Of a DNA stretch of 38,294 nt, positions 17,245 to 25,142 are shown piece after piece. A program made the translations under genes and the position numbers. A model generated the notes under the pieces. That model did not search any database. It was not told the DNA's origin and saw only the letters and a program-made list of their open reading frames with translations. The DNA lies in the NCBI GenBank assembly GCA_009691915.1, contig SIAD01000018.1:1-38294 (forward strand). Direction: 5' to 3'. The number at the start of each line of letters is the position of its first letter. The stretch's first letter is position 1. Source of the DNA: Phycisphaerales bacterium. Lineage in GTDB: Bacteria > Planctomycetota > Phycisphaerae > Phycisphaerales > SM1A02.

Positions 17245-18237
17245 ATGCGCCCTTCCATGACTTCCATGACGAATCCGACCTCCCTGACACGCGCCCGCCG
17301 CGCCTTCACACTCGTCGAACTGTTGGTGGCGGTGGCAATCATCCTCGTGCTCATCGGGATCCTTCTGCCGGCGCTGGGCAAGGTCTCGACGAAGGCGCGG
17401 GTCACCGCGACCCAGGCGACAATGAATGAGTTCGCCAAGGCGTGCGACAACTTTCAGCAGCAGTTCGGCTACTACCCCGGAATCGTTCCTGAAAATGTGC
17501 TGGCGGCGACGACGAACTGCCCGATCACCGGAACCGAAAATGCGATCCTTCACCTGATGGGTGGGGCGGTGCGCGACGACGATCCGGACTACTTGACCGC
17601 CGCTGGCACGGAGTACATATTCGGGACGAGCGGCTCGACTGGCACGGGGCAGGTCAGGGTGAAGATCAATCCCATCGACATTGGTTCGGGCCCACGCGTC
17701 GAGGGCAGGAAGTACGACTCCTTCTTCTCTCCCAAGGACAATCAGCTCAAGCCGGTCTTGGGGCAACTCAACGAAACGATTGTCCTCCCGGATCTCCTTG
17801 ATGCGTGGGGGCAGCCGATCGCCTTCATCCGAAGCGCGCGCCAAGGCGGGCTGCTGGTGGGGACGATTCAGGACAAGCCGCAGTTCTACATCGAGCCGCT
17901 GGCTGCCTACTTCACATCGACCGCGCTGGGAGAACTTGGACTCGACCAGACTCAGACCAGCGTCTTCGGGATGGGGTCGGGAACCGAGCAGCGCAATTAC
18001 CTCGCGCAGCTCATGCGCCACCCATCCTTCGGCGCGTTCGCGGCACTCACCGACGCCCGTGCGGGTACGCCTCGCGGTCGGTATGTGCTCTTTTCACCGG
18101 GGTTTGACGGAATCTATTTTTCGAAGTCCGGTGACGGTCCGACAGGTGCGACCATCTTCACCTATGCGAACACCGCCATCGTCAGGCCCGATGCCGTGAC
18201 GACCTACAACGATGTAGTCGTCTTCGGCGGCGGTTGA
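17245..18237 (+). CDS. Type II secretion / type IV pilin-like prepilin (pseudopilin)
   Basis: 330 residues from ATG 17245 (ATGs at 17230, 17257 and 17266 are also in frame). The N-terminus has the prepilin leader RARRA|FTLVELLVAVAII, with Glu at +5 and an alpha-helical hydrophobic spine to about residue 42. The residue before the cut is Ala, not the common Gly. The rest is a long globular domain with no recognised enzyme motif, containing YYPG, LLDAWGQPIAF and FSPGFDGIY, the last two typical of secretion pseudopilins (DxWGxP, S.GpDg). Planctomycetes encode many such proteins singly. No secretion-machine genes are adjacent, so its partner system is unknown. Confidence 0.88.
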   Translation: MRPSMTSMTNPTSLTRARRAFTLVELLVAVAIILVLIGILLPALGKVSTKARVTATQATMNEFAKACDNFQQQFGYYPGIVPENVLAATTNCPITGTENAILHLMGGAVRDDDPDYLTAAGTEYIFGTSGSTGTGQVRVKINPIDIGSGPRVEGRKYDSFFSPKDNQLKPVLGQLNETIVLPDLLDAWGQPIAFIRSARQGGLLVGTIQDKPQFYIEPLAAYFTSTALGELGLDQTQTSVFGMGSGTEQRNYLAQLMRHPSFGAFAALTDARAGTPRGRYVLFSPGFDGIYFSKSGDGPTGATIFTYANTAIVRPDAVTTYNDVVVFGGG

Positions 18238-18270
18238 TCGCTCGAACCGTTTCGGGCGGTCGCGACGAAC

Positions 18271-19116
18271 TCAGTCCTTGAACTTATAGTCGCCCTTGGG
18301 CGGATCGGCTGGAGGTGCCGCCTTCGCGGGCGCGTCATCGCCACCCTTGGCGCCGGGACGGCGTCCACCTGGACCCTTGCCGTCACCTCGACCCTTGTTC
18401 ATCTTGGAAACGGCCGCCTTCACCGCCGCCTGCTGGTCGGGGGTAAGGATGGACATGATCTGCTCACGCACCGGCTCGAACTTCGGCATCGTCGACTTGA
18501 GCTTCTGCATCTCCTGCATCATTGCGGGGTCGGGTCTCGCGCCATCGGGCTTTGATCGGTCAGGTCTCGCACCATCTGGCTTCGCACCATCTGGCATCGC
18601 GCCATCTGGCTTCCCAGCACCAGGCTCACCGGGCCTCGATCCCTTGCCTGCGCTCCGCGCGGCGTGGTACTTCTCTTCGATCGCCTTGATCTTGTCCGCG
18701 TTCGCCGTGCGCCACGCCATCGCTTCGGCCTGGAAGGCGGAACCAAGCGTTTCGATCCTTGTCCGCTGATCCTCAGAGAGCGTCGGCGTGACAGTCATCA
18801 TCGCGTCACGGAACACCCGGATATCCTGCATCACGAACGCCAGGCGGTCGCCCCCCTGCGCGCGCTTGCCATCTCCTGCGCCGAACGATCCATCACCCTT
18901 GGCGGCTCCCGGAGGAACCGTCGGTCCGGATAGGAATCCGCCACCGCCCGCAGGAGTCGTCGGTGCGCCCTGCACGGCCTGCTTCGACCCCGTGGCGGGC
19001 GATTTCGGCGTGGTCATCGGGTCGGTGTCATCCACACAGAGTGCGGGAGCCGACGCGCCTGCACAGGCGATCGCGGCGACGAGGAGGTACGCGGGGGATG
19101 CAAAAAGTTTGGTCAT
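18271..19116 (-). CDS. Secreted Spy/LTXXQ-like protein with KPDGA repeats
   Basis: 281 residues from ATG 19116, fixed by AAAGGAC 6 nt upstream. An earlier ATG at 19131 overlaps that Shine-Dalgarno. Signal peptide MTKLFASPAYLLVAAIACAGASA. Two alpha-helical stretches resemble the LTXXQ pattern of Spy/CpxP-like proteins: VTPTLSEDQRTRIETL (about residues 108-123) and SILTPDQQAAVKAAV (about 228-242). Between them is a Pro/Asp/Gly/Ala repeat (KPDGA, RPDGA types). The C-terminus is Gly/Lys/Pro-rich. Probably periplasmic. A chaperone-like role is only inferred from the LTXXQ resemblance. Convergent to the pseudopilin, with a 33-bp gap. Confidence 0.78.
   Translation of the reverse strand: MTKLFASPAYLLVAAIACAGASAPALCVDDTDPMTTPKSPATGSKQAVQGAPTTPAGGGGFLSGPTVPPGAAKGDGSFGAGDGKRAQGGDRLAFVMQDIRVFRDAMMTVTPTLSEDQRTRIETLGSAFQAEAMAWRTANADKIKAIEEKYHAARSAGKGSRPGEPGAGKPDGAMPDGAKPDGARPDRSKPDGARPDPAMMQEMQKLKSTMPKFEPVREQIMSILTPDQQAAVKAAVSKMNKGRGDGKGPGGRRPGAKGGDDAPAKAAPPADPPKGDYKFKD
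18567..18611. repeat. Three tandem 15-nt units encoding the KPDGA repeat
   Basis: Units of the form TCGCACCATCTGGCT repeat three times with one or two substitutions, each coding five residues on the minus strand. Degenerate copies flank them. Confidence 0.85.
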
Positions 19117-19167
19117 TGAATGTCCTTTCATCGAGAGTTGTCCGAGTGCTTGCGCCGGGGGACAGCC

Positions 19168-19175
19168 GCTACCCT
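19168..19175 (+). promoter_or_regulatory. Possible -10 box (GCTACCCT) before mrp
   Basis: GCTACCCT ends 12 nt before ATG 19188, with TTGCGC (19150-19155) about 14 nt before its TACCCT core as a weak -35 candidate. TACCAT nearby (19175-19180) is an alternative. Confidence 0.33.
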
Positions 19176-19187
19176 ACCATTTTGCAC

Positions 19188-20297
19188 ATGAAACTCTCGA
19201 CCAAAGACCTCCGTGACGCACTCGCAACGGTCGAAGACCCGGATCTTCACAAGGATCTCGTGTCGCTTGGAATGGTGACGAAGGCCGAACTCATTGACGG
19301 ACGGGTGATCATCGGAATAGAACTCACGACTCCGGCCTGCCCGATGAAGGACCGGATCCGCAAGGACATCGAGCAGGCAGTCGCCGTCGCGGCTACGAGA
19401 GTTGGCGCAACACTGGGTGAAGTCGTCGTTGAGTTCACCGCCAAGGTTCGACCTCCTGTGGGACAGCGCGCGCAGAGCCCGCTCCCCGAAGTCAAGCATG
19501 TGATCGCGGTGGGCGCAGGCAAGGGCGGCGTCGGCAAGAGCTCGGTCAGCGTCAATCTCGCGGTGGGTCTTGCACGGATGGGCGCGAAGGTCGGCCTTCT
19601 CGATGGCGACATCTACGGACCGAGCATTCCCACGATGCTCGGCCTTGACAATCTCTCGGGGGCGGTCCGAGGAGAGATGCTTGTCCCTTTCGAAGTCCAC
19701 GGCATCAAGGCGATCACCATCGGAAAGCTGGTCGATCCCGACAAAGCGCTCATATGGCGTGGACCGATGGCGCACGGAGCGTTCAAGCAACTGGCACTGC
19801 AGACCGAGTGGGGCGCGCTCGACTATCTCATCGTCGACCTTCCACCGGGGACGGGCGATGTGCCACTGACGCTGGCGCAACTGCTTCCGCTCTCGGGTGC
19901 GGTCATCGTCTGCACACCGCAGCGGGTCGCGCAGGATGACGCGCGCCGCGCGATCCGGATGTTTCAGCAGCTCGGCGTGGGAGTGCTCGGAATCGTCGAG
20001 AACATGTCGCACTTCGTGGCCGATGACGGACACGAGTACGACCTCTTCGGTCGCGGAGGGGCCGAGACGATGGCGGCATCGATGGATCTTCCATTCCTTG
20101 GCGCGATCCCGATCCACATGGATCTTCGACGCCACTGCGACCAAGGGACGCCGCTGGCAAACTGGGAGGGGAACGGCGCTCTCGCGGAGGCCCTCGACAG
20201 CGTCTGTCGGAAAGTCGCGAGTCAGATCTCGATCGCCTCGATGCGCGGGGAGCTTGTACAGCCGACGCTCAGCGTCGTTGGAACTCAGAAGGGCTGA
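19188..20297 (+). CDS. Mrp/ApbC family iron-sulfur carrier ATPase
   Basis: 369 residues from ATG 19188. An N-terminal MIP18/DUF59 domain (about 1-85: LRDALATVEDPDLHKDLVSL, TTPACPMKDRI) is followed by a ParA-like NTPase. That part has GAGKGGVGKSSVSVNLAVGL (deviant Walker A), LLDGDIYGPSIPTMLG, WRGPMAHGAFKQL and VDLPPGTGD. This is the usual bacterial Mrp layout, used to hold and pass on Fe-S clusters. The CxxC pair many Mrp proteins carry after the IENMS motif is absent: VENMSHFVADDGHEYDLFG has no cysteine. Some homologues lack it, so cluster binding here is unproved. Its stop overlaps the convergent gene by 13 nt. Confidence 0.92.
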   Translation: MKLSTKDLRDALATVEDPDLHKDLVSLGMVTKAELIDGRVIIGIELTTPACPMKDRIRKDIEQAVAVAATRVGATLGEVVVEFTAKVRPPVGQRAQSPLPEVKHVIAVGAGKGGVGKSSVSVNLAVGLARMGAKVGLLDGDIYGPSIPTMLGLDNLSGAVRGEMLVPFEVHGIKAITIGKLVDPDKALIWRGPMAHGAFKQLALQTEWGALDYLIVDLPPGTGDVPLTLAQLLPLSGAVIVCTPQRVAQDDARRAIRMFQQLGVGVLGIVENMSHFVADDGHEYDLFGRGGAETMAASMDLPFLGAIPIHMDLRRHCDQGTPLANWEGNGALAEALDSVCRKVASQISIASMRGELVQPTLSVVGTQKG

Positions 20298-21688
20298 TCC
20301 GCTCCATCGACGGGAAATCCCCGTCCAAACCACGGCCAGTACCCCCCTTGCAGAGTCGCACACCGGTGGCCGCGCCGCTGGAGGTAGGAGCACGCCCGGG
20401 CGCTGCGTGCGCCGGTACGGCAGTAGGCAATAGTGAGCTGGTCGCGCGGCAGGCGATCGGCGAGCTCGGGGAGTTGTGACAAGGTCATCAGCTGTGCTCC
20501 CCTGATCCGCCCTCGCAACCACTCCGCCGTCGTGCGGACATCGAGGAATCGGACTTCTCCGCGCTCGTTCATGGCGTGAGCCTCCGCCTGAGTGAGTTCC
20601 TCGATCTCCGCGAGGTCCAGGAGCGAATCGTCGATGTGCGTGTAGGCAGTGCTCTCAATCCACCCTTCGATGCGGTCGAGCCCCACGAGCCGGAGTCCAT
20701 CGACGATGGCGTCGAGATCGCCGCGGTCGCACACGATGACGAGCCGCTCATCGGGGGCGACTCCTGAAGCCACCAGCGGCGCGAAGTAGCGGTCCAGCGG
20801 CACATGCAGCGCCCCTTCCAGGCCATCGAGCGCGAATCGGTGCCAGGGACGGGTGTCGATGACAACTGTGTGCGGCATCGAGACAAGTTGGACGAAAATG
20901 TCGCCGTGCAGTTCATTCGGCTTCAGCAGTTGATGGATGAGCGTCGGGCGCTGCGTCTGGTTGATCCGCTCGACCCGGCTGAAGTAGCTCGGGCGATCGG
21001 GCTGCTTCCCTTCGGTCGCCAGTGCGAACGCCGCTGGGTCATTGACCGCGCGCAGCGCGCGGTTGAATCGTCGTTCGAGTCCAAGCGTTGACTCTCCCGG
21101 CAGTGCGACCACGATCCCGCAGGAGCTGCCGCTGGTGTGACCCGCGAGGACCACGGTGTCATCGGGCAGCGAACCGAGTCGCGAAAGCGAGTCGCGCAGG
21201 CACTCGGTCTCCCCCCCCTCAACACGACCGGCCCCACCCACAAGGAGCGCGTCCCCCGTCGCAATGACCCGCACGCCGCTGGATTGGTCCTCAATGAAGA
21301 ACGACAGCCCTCCCGCGGCGTGGCCCGGCGTGAGAACGGCCCGAATGGTGAGGTCGCCCACCGTGAGCGTGTCGCCATCGCGCAGGAAGGTCACCCGTGG
21401 GGCCCAGTCCGAGGGATTTGACGCGAACCACACGGGGGGCGTGGTCTCGCCTGACAGATACGCGCGGCAGGCCGAAGCCAACAGCACTTCGCGCACCCCT
21501 GATATGTAATCGCTGGGAGCGTGCGTCTCGAGCACCGCCATGATGGACACGCCAATCTCATGCGCCACCAGTTGGTAGCGTTTCGTGTCCCGCACCGGAT
21601 CGACCAGGATCGCCTGCCGCGTACGCGCGCACGCGATGAGATACCCGCACTGCGCGATCAATGGCTCGGTCACTCGCCGCACGATCAT
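20285..21688 (-). CDS. Metallo-beta-lactamase fold + tandem rhodanese protein, metal site altered
   Basis: 467 residues. The N-terminal part (about 1-245) is a glyoxalase II/ETHE1-like metallo-beta-lactamase domain, followed by two rhodanese domains, as in the persulfide dioxygenase-rhodanese family. The first metal motif, usually HxHxD, reads ETHAPSDY, so the second His is Pro and only the first His and the Asp remain. Later ligands TPGHAAGG, ATGDAL and AGHTSGSSCG are present. The last rhodanese keeps an active-site loop with Cys (YCRTGARSA). The middle rhodanese has CDRGD. Family role is sulfide/persulfide handling. Whether this copy holds iron is doubtful. It ends 13 nt inside the mrp 3' end and lies directly upstream of nothing else on this strand. 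Confidence 0.85.
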   Translation of the reverse strand: MIVRRVTEPLIAQCGYLIACARTRQAILVDPVRDTKRYQLVAHEIGVSIMAVLETHAPSDYISGVREVLLASACRAYLSGETTPPVWFASNPSDWAPRVTFLRDGDTLTVGDLTIRAVLTPGHAAGGLSFFIEDQSSGVRVIATGDALLVGGAGRVEGGETECLRDSLSRLGSLPDDTVVLAGHTSGSSCGIVVALPGESTLGLERRFNRALRAVNDPAAFALATEGKQPDRPSYFSRVERINQTQRPTLIHQLLKPNELHGDIFVQLVSMPHTVVIDTRPWHRFALDGLEGALHVPLDRYFAPLVASGVAPDERLVIVCDRGDLDAIVDGLRLVGLDRIEGWIESTAYTHIDDSLLDLAEIEELTQAEAHAMNERGEVRFLDVRTTAEWLRGRIRGAQLMTLSQLPELADRLPRDQLTIAYCRTGARSARACSYLQRRGHRCATLQGGYWPWFGRGFPVDGADQPF

Positions 21689-21715
21689 GCGCTCGAGGAT
21701 ATCGACGCAGGGTGC

Positions 21716-22930
21716 CTACCGCGCTAGCGTTGCGAGCGCGGTGAAGAGCGTGTCGAGATGCGCTTGTTCGTGGGCCGCGGAGATCTGCACTCTAAGCCGT
21801 GCGTGTCCCTCGGGAACGACGGGATATCCAAACCCGATCACGAAGACGCCACTGTCAAGAAGCTGACGGCTCATGTGGATGGCCTTGGCGGTGTCATGAA
21901 CGATGATCGGGCAGATTGCCGTCGGACTCTCGAGCACCGAGAACCCAAGTTTCGCGATGCCCTCGCGCGCATAGGCCACATTGTCGCGAAGTCTCGTGAC
22001 CCGCTGCGGCTCGCGCATGAGCACTTCGATCGCCTTGTCGGCGCTGCACGCCACGGAGCACGGCAATGCATTGGAGAAGAGTGTCGGGCGCCCGCGCTGA
22101 ACGATCAGATCAATCGCCCTGCGGCTTCCCGCGATGTACCCGCCCGCCGCGCCGCCGAGCGCCTTGCCAAGCGTCCCCGTGAAGTAGTCGATCTTCGTCG
22201 CGCTCATCCCCCAATGCTCGTGCGTCCCCCTCCCCGAAGCACCCATAACCCCGGTGCCGTGCGAATCATCGACGATGAGCAGTGCGCCGAACTCGTCGCA
22301 GAGCGCACGGATCCCGGGGAGGTCGGCGATGTCCCCCTCCATCGAGAACACACCATCGGTGACCACCCAGATCGTGCCGGTCACTTCCGAGTTCGCGCGC
22401 GCGCCTACCAGCCGCTCACGCAGCGCGTTCAGGTCGCCGTGCTTGTAGACCCCGCGCAGCAGTCCCTTCTTGATGGACACCGCGAGCCGGATGCCGTCGA
22501 TGATCGACGCGTGATTGAACTCGTCGGAAACGATCATGTCACCAGGCTCGCACAGCGTCGCAAAGATCGCCTCATTGGCGTTCCAGCAGCTCGTGAAGGT
22601 GTACGACGCCTCGACCCCGTAGAACTGTGCAATCCGCGCCTCGATCCGTTCGTGGCAGTCGAAGGTCCCGCAGATGAAGCGGACGCTGGCCGTTCCCGCG
22701 CCGTACTTCCTCAGGCCGGCGATTCCCGCCTCAACCACCTCGGGGTGATTTGCCAGCCCGAGATAGTTGTTCGAACAGAGACACACAACCTCGCCGTGCC
22801 CCCGCATCCGCACCGTCGCGTCCATCGGTCCCTCGATGGATTGCAGGAGCTTGAGCTGCCCGCTCTGTTCGAGCGAGTCGAGGATCTCAACCGTGCGCGA
22901 GTGAAAGTTTGGTGCGATGGTCGCAGGCAT
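21716..22930 (-). CDS. kbl: Glycine C-acetyltransferase (2-amino-3-ketobutyrate CoA ligase)
   Basis: 404 residues from ATG 22930 (GTG 22954 in frame would add eight). A PLP enzyme of the alpha-oxoamine synthase family. It cleaves 2-amino-3-ketobutyrate with CoA to glycine and acetyl-CoA. Signatures: CLCSNNYLGLANHPEV, GAGTASVRFICGT, DEFNHASIIDGIR, DDSHGTGVMG and the PLP-lysine loop TGTLGKALGGAAGGYIAG. RFICGT and the close match to Kbl spacing favour Kbl over BioF or HemA. The upstream gene, 39 nt away, is a threonine dehydrogenase-like SDR, which supplies its substrate, so the assignment is well supported. Confidence 0.92.
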   Translation of the reverse strand: MPATIAPNFHSRTVEILDSLEQSGQLKLLQSIEGPMDATVRMRGHGEVVCLCSNNYLGLANHPEVVEAGIAGLRKYGAGTASVRFICGTFDCHERIEARIAQFYGVEASYTFTSCWNANEAIFATLCEPGDMIVSDEFNHASIIDGIRLAVSIKKGLLRGVYKHGDLNALRERLVGARANSEVTGTIWVVTDGVFSMEGDIADLPGIRALCDEFGALLIVDDSHGTGVMGASGRGTHEHWGMSATKIDYFTGTLGKALGGAAGGYIAGSRRAIDLIVQRGRPTLFSNALPCSVACSADKAIEVLMREPQRVTRLRDNVAYAREGIAKLGFSVLESPTAICPIIVHDTAKAIHMSRQLLDSGVFVIGFGYPVVPEGHARLRVQISAAHEQAHLDTLFTALATLAR

Positions 22931-22969
22931 TACCCGCAGCGTATCGCGCAGCACTGGGGCCGACCGCGT

Positions 22970-24088
22970 TCAGATCGGAGAAGAGTGCAGATACCGCGCC
23001 GCGATCCGTGGCAGCAGGTACTCGCGGAACGCGCTTTCCGCGGTGTGGCGAGGAACCCATCCCCAGTCCCGTCGTGCCGCTGAGTCGTCGCAGTCGATCG
23101 GCCAGGAGTCCACGATGGACTGCCGTCCTGGATCCGACTCGAACTCGATCGACGCCAGAGGAAACGCCTGCTGCACGAACTGTCTGAAGTCCTCGGCACT
23201 CGGCGAAAAGCTCGCAATGTTGTAGGCAGACCGGGTGAGGCATTCCTTGGGCGCACTCATGAGCGCCAAGGTCGCATCGATGGCCTCGGGCATGGTCATG
23301 AATGGAATCCGCGAGTCCCCTCGGACGAAGCACCGGTACGGCCGCGATGCTGCCGCCGCGTGGATCATCTCCGGTCCGTAGTCGCTTGTCCCGCCGGACG
23401 GTAGCGTCTCGGCCGAGATGATCCCGGGAAAGCGGATCGATCGGAAGTCGACGGGGCGCTCAATCCGATCCTTCGCCAGCTTTCTATAGTGCTGGTCGTA
23501 GTACCGCCCCAGATGTTCTCCCGACAGTTTGTTGCACCCGTACATGGTGTGCGGCTCGCACCACTCATCTTCGCGCACCCGTCCGACCCGTCTCTTGTCG
23601 TCCAGCGTGGGCAGCCCATACACCGCGATCGAGCTGGGGAAGAAGAACTTGACCGTCCGCCCATGCGAACGCGCCTGCTCCGCCGCCAGATGCAACAGGT
23701 TCAGCGTCCCGCCGACATTGACATGGTGCGCGGTCTCCGGCGCAAACTCGCCGCGCGTCGAGAGCAGCGCCGCGAGGTGGTAGATCTCAGAGATCTCGTA
23801 CATCGCCAGCAGCCGCTCGAGCAGTGCGTGATCGCAGATGTCGCCTACATAGGCGACATCGCAGTGGGCGCGGATTTCTGGTGCCAGCTCACGGATGTCC
23901 ACCGCGATGAGAACGGTGAGGGGACCATGATCCGTCCCGCATCCGCCGTCATGCTTTCGCCGCGCATCCAGCGCACAGAGAAGACCGTGCCCCATCTCGC
24001 CCCCAGCACCAGTCACGAGGATTGCGGTCGCGCGCTGCTGTCCAGTTGGCACGGGTGAAGTGTGGTGGGCGCCGATGGCGTGTGGCAT
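22970..24088 (-). CDS. NAD-dependent epimerase-like L-threonine 3-dehydrogenase
   Basis: 372 residues. A short-chain dehydrogenase/epimerase-fold protein with ILVTGAGGEMGHGL (NAD-binding), YHLAALLSTRGE, PSSIAVYG and the catalytic YGCNK (Tyr/Lys). The second half matches the SDR-type threonine dehydrogenase rather than sugar epimerases: IRFPGIISAETLPSGGTSDYG, YRCFVRGDSRIPFMTMPEAIDA, PGRQSIVDSWPIDCDDSAAR and DWGW. It oxidises L-threonine to 2-amino-3-ketobutyrate, and the next gene, kbl, uses that product. A TATACT box lies 10 nt before ATG 24088. The gap from the upstream TIM-barrel gene is 39 nt. Confidence 0.88.
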   Translation of the reverse strand: MPHAIGAHHTSPVPTGQQRATAILVTGAGGEMGHGLLCALDARRKHDGGCGTDHGPLTVLIAVDIRELAPEIRAHCDVAYVGDICDHALLERLLAMYEISEIYHLAALLSTRGEFAPETAHHVNVGGTLNLLHLAAEQARSHGRTVKFFFPSSIAVYGLPTLDDKRRVGRVREDEWCEPHTMYGCNKLSGEHLGRYYDQHYRKLAKDRIERPVDFRSIRFPGIISAETLPSGGTSDYGPEMIHAAAASRPYRCFVRGDSRIPFMTMPEAIDATLALMSAPKECLTRSAYNIASFSPSAEDFRQFVQQAFPLASIEFESDPGRQSIVDSWPIDCDDSAARRDWGWVPRHTAESAFREYLLPRIAARYLHSSPI

Positions 24089-24098
24089 GGGATCGCCA

Positions 24099-24104
24099 AG
24101 TATA
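24099..24104 (-). promoter_or_regulatory. Possible -10 box (TATACT) before the threonine dehydrogenase
   Basis: Minus-strand TATACT, ending 10 nt before the start codon. It would give a leader of only a few bases. No convincing -35. Confidence 0.4.
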
Positions 24105-24127
24105 GAACCGTCGTCGCGCGCGCCGTC

Positions 24128-25081
24128 CTAGGCGACGCAGCCATTGCGCAGGAGCAGATCCCGCGTCGCCAGTGTTCCCTCAATCTCACCGAGAACCGTG
24201 CCCTCATATTCGACGCCGATCCACCCTTGGTACCCGCCATCTCGCACGATCGCCAGCATGCGCGCGAAGTCGGTCGAGGTCTCCTCGCCGCCAGCGTCGA
24301 AGTCGTAGCTCTTGGCGCTCACGCCGCGCGCGAAGGGCATCATCGCACGGACACCGTCGTAGCGGTCGTTCATCGTTCCATCGGCACACTGGAAGTTCCC
24401 GAAGTCAGGGAGGGTTCCGCAGTTGGGAAGGTTGACCTTCTTGACTACCGCAGCCACCCACTCGCCGAGACAGGACATCCCTCCGTGGTTCTCGACGATG
24501 ACGGCCATCCCCGACGGCGCCGCGTACTCGCACAGGCGCGCAATCCCATCCGCGCATAGGTCGCATTGGACCTCAGGACTCCCTACGCTGAGTGCATTGA
24601 CACGGATCGAGTGGCACCCCAAGACCGCCGCGGCATCGAGCCACCTTCGATGCGCCTCGACCGTCCGCTCCCGTGCGGAGGAGTCGGGATCGCCGATCTC
24701 GCCCTCGTCATCCACCATGATGAGCACACTAGTAACACCTGCATCGTCGGCACGCCTGCGAAGCTCCCTGGCCCACGACCCGTCGGCTGGCATCTGCCGA
24801 TAGAACAGGCTGACATACTCGACGCCCGCGAGGCTGAATGTGGCGCGCGCGAAGGCTGGGAAGTCCATCGGATCGAGTTGGCCATCCCTGATCTTTCGGT
24901 GGAGCGACCACTGCGCAAGACTGACTCTGTTCTTCGTCATGGCGACCTTTGGGAGTTCCACCCGCTCCCTCGGCACACCCAAAGGAGCCTTGAGGCACGC
25001 GCCCATCGTGAGTGATGCGGGAGCAGCGAACACTGTAAGCGCGCGCTTGAGAAGCGCGCGTCGTGTCATGCGTGCCATCAT
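24128..25081 (-). CDS. Exported xylose-isomerase-like TIM-barrel protein
   Basis: 317 residues from ATG 25081 (25078 and 25069 are also in frame), with GGAAGG 5 nt upstream. The N-terminus MTRRALLKRAL plus a hydrophobic stretch resembles a Tat signal, and a Cys in LTMGAC may allow lipid attachment, though the -3 position is not ideal. The mature part is an AP-endonuclease-2/xylose-isomerase-like barrel: SLAQWSLHR, GVEYVSLFYRQ, IRVNALS, the Glu in AVIVENHGG, LPDFGNF, AKSYDFDAGG and WIGVEYEG, which fit the metal ligands of sugar isomerase/epimerase proteins. Substrate unknown. Such Tat-exported barrels are common in planctomycetes. Confidence 0.85.
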   Translation of the reverse strand: MMARMTRRALLKRALTVFAAPASLTMGACLKAPLGVPRERVELPKVAMTKNRVSLAQWSLHRKIRDGQLDPMDFPAFARATFSLAGVEYVSLFYRQMPADGSWARELRRRADDAGVTSVLIMVDDEGEIGDPDSSARERTVEAHRRWLDAAAVLGCHSIRVNALSVGSPEVQCDLCADGIARLCEYAAPSGMAVIVENHGGMSCLGEWVAAVVKKVNLPNCGTLPDFGNFQCADGTMNDRYDGVRAMMPFARGVSAKSYDFDAGGEETSTDFARMLAIVRDGGYQGWIGVEYEGTVLGEIEGTLATRDLLLRNGCVA

Positions 25082-25127
25082 CGGGACCTTCCGCGCGGAG
25101 TGTGTACACAATCGGGGGGCAAGCCGC

Positions 25128-25136
25128 GCTAGCATA
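25128..25136. promoter_or_regulatory. Overlapping divergent -10 boxes (GCTAGCATA)
   Basis: GCTAGCATA contains TAGCAT on the plus strand (7 nt before ATG 25143) and TATGCT on the minus strand, aimed at the TIM-barrel gene about 50 nt away. This fits a symmetrical bidirectional promoter. Confidence 0.35.
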
Positions 25137-25142
25137 GAAGCG

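Noticed and set aside
19128-20522. 464-residue minus-strand frame opposite mrp
   Set aside because: Mrp signatures lie on the plus strand. The opposite frame is Arg/His/Asp-rich shadow sequence.
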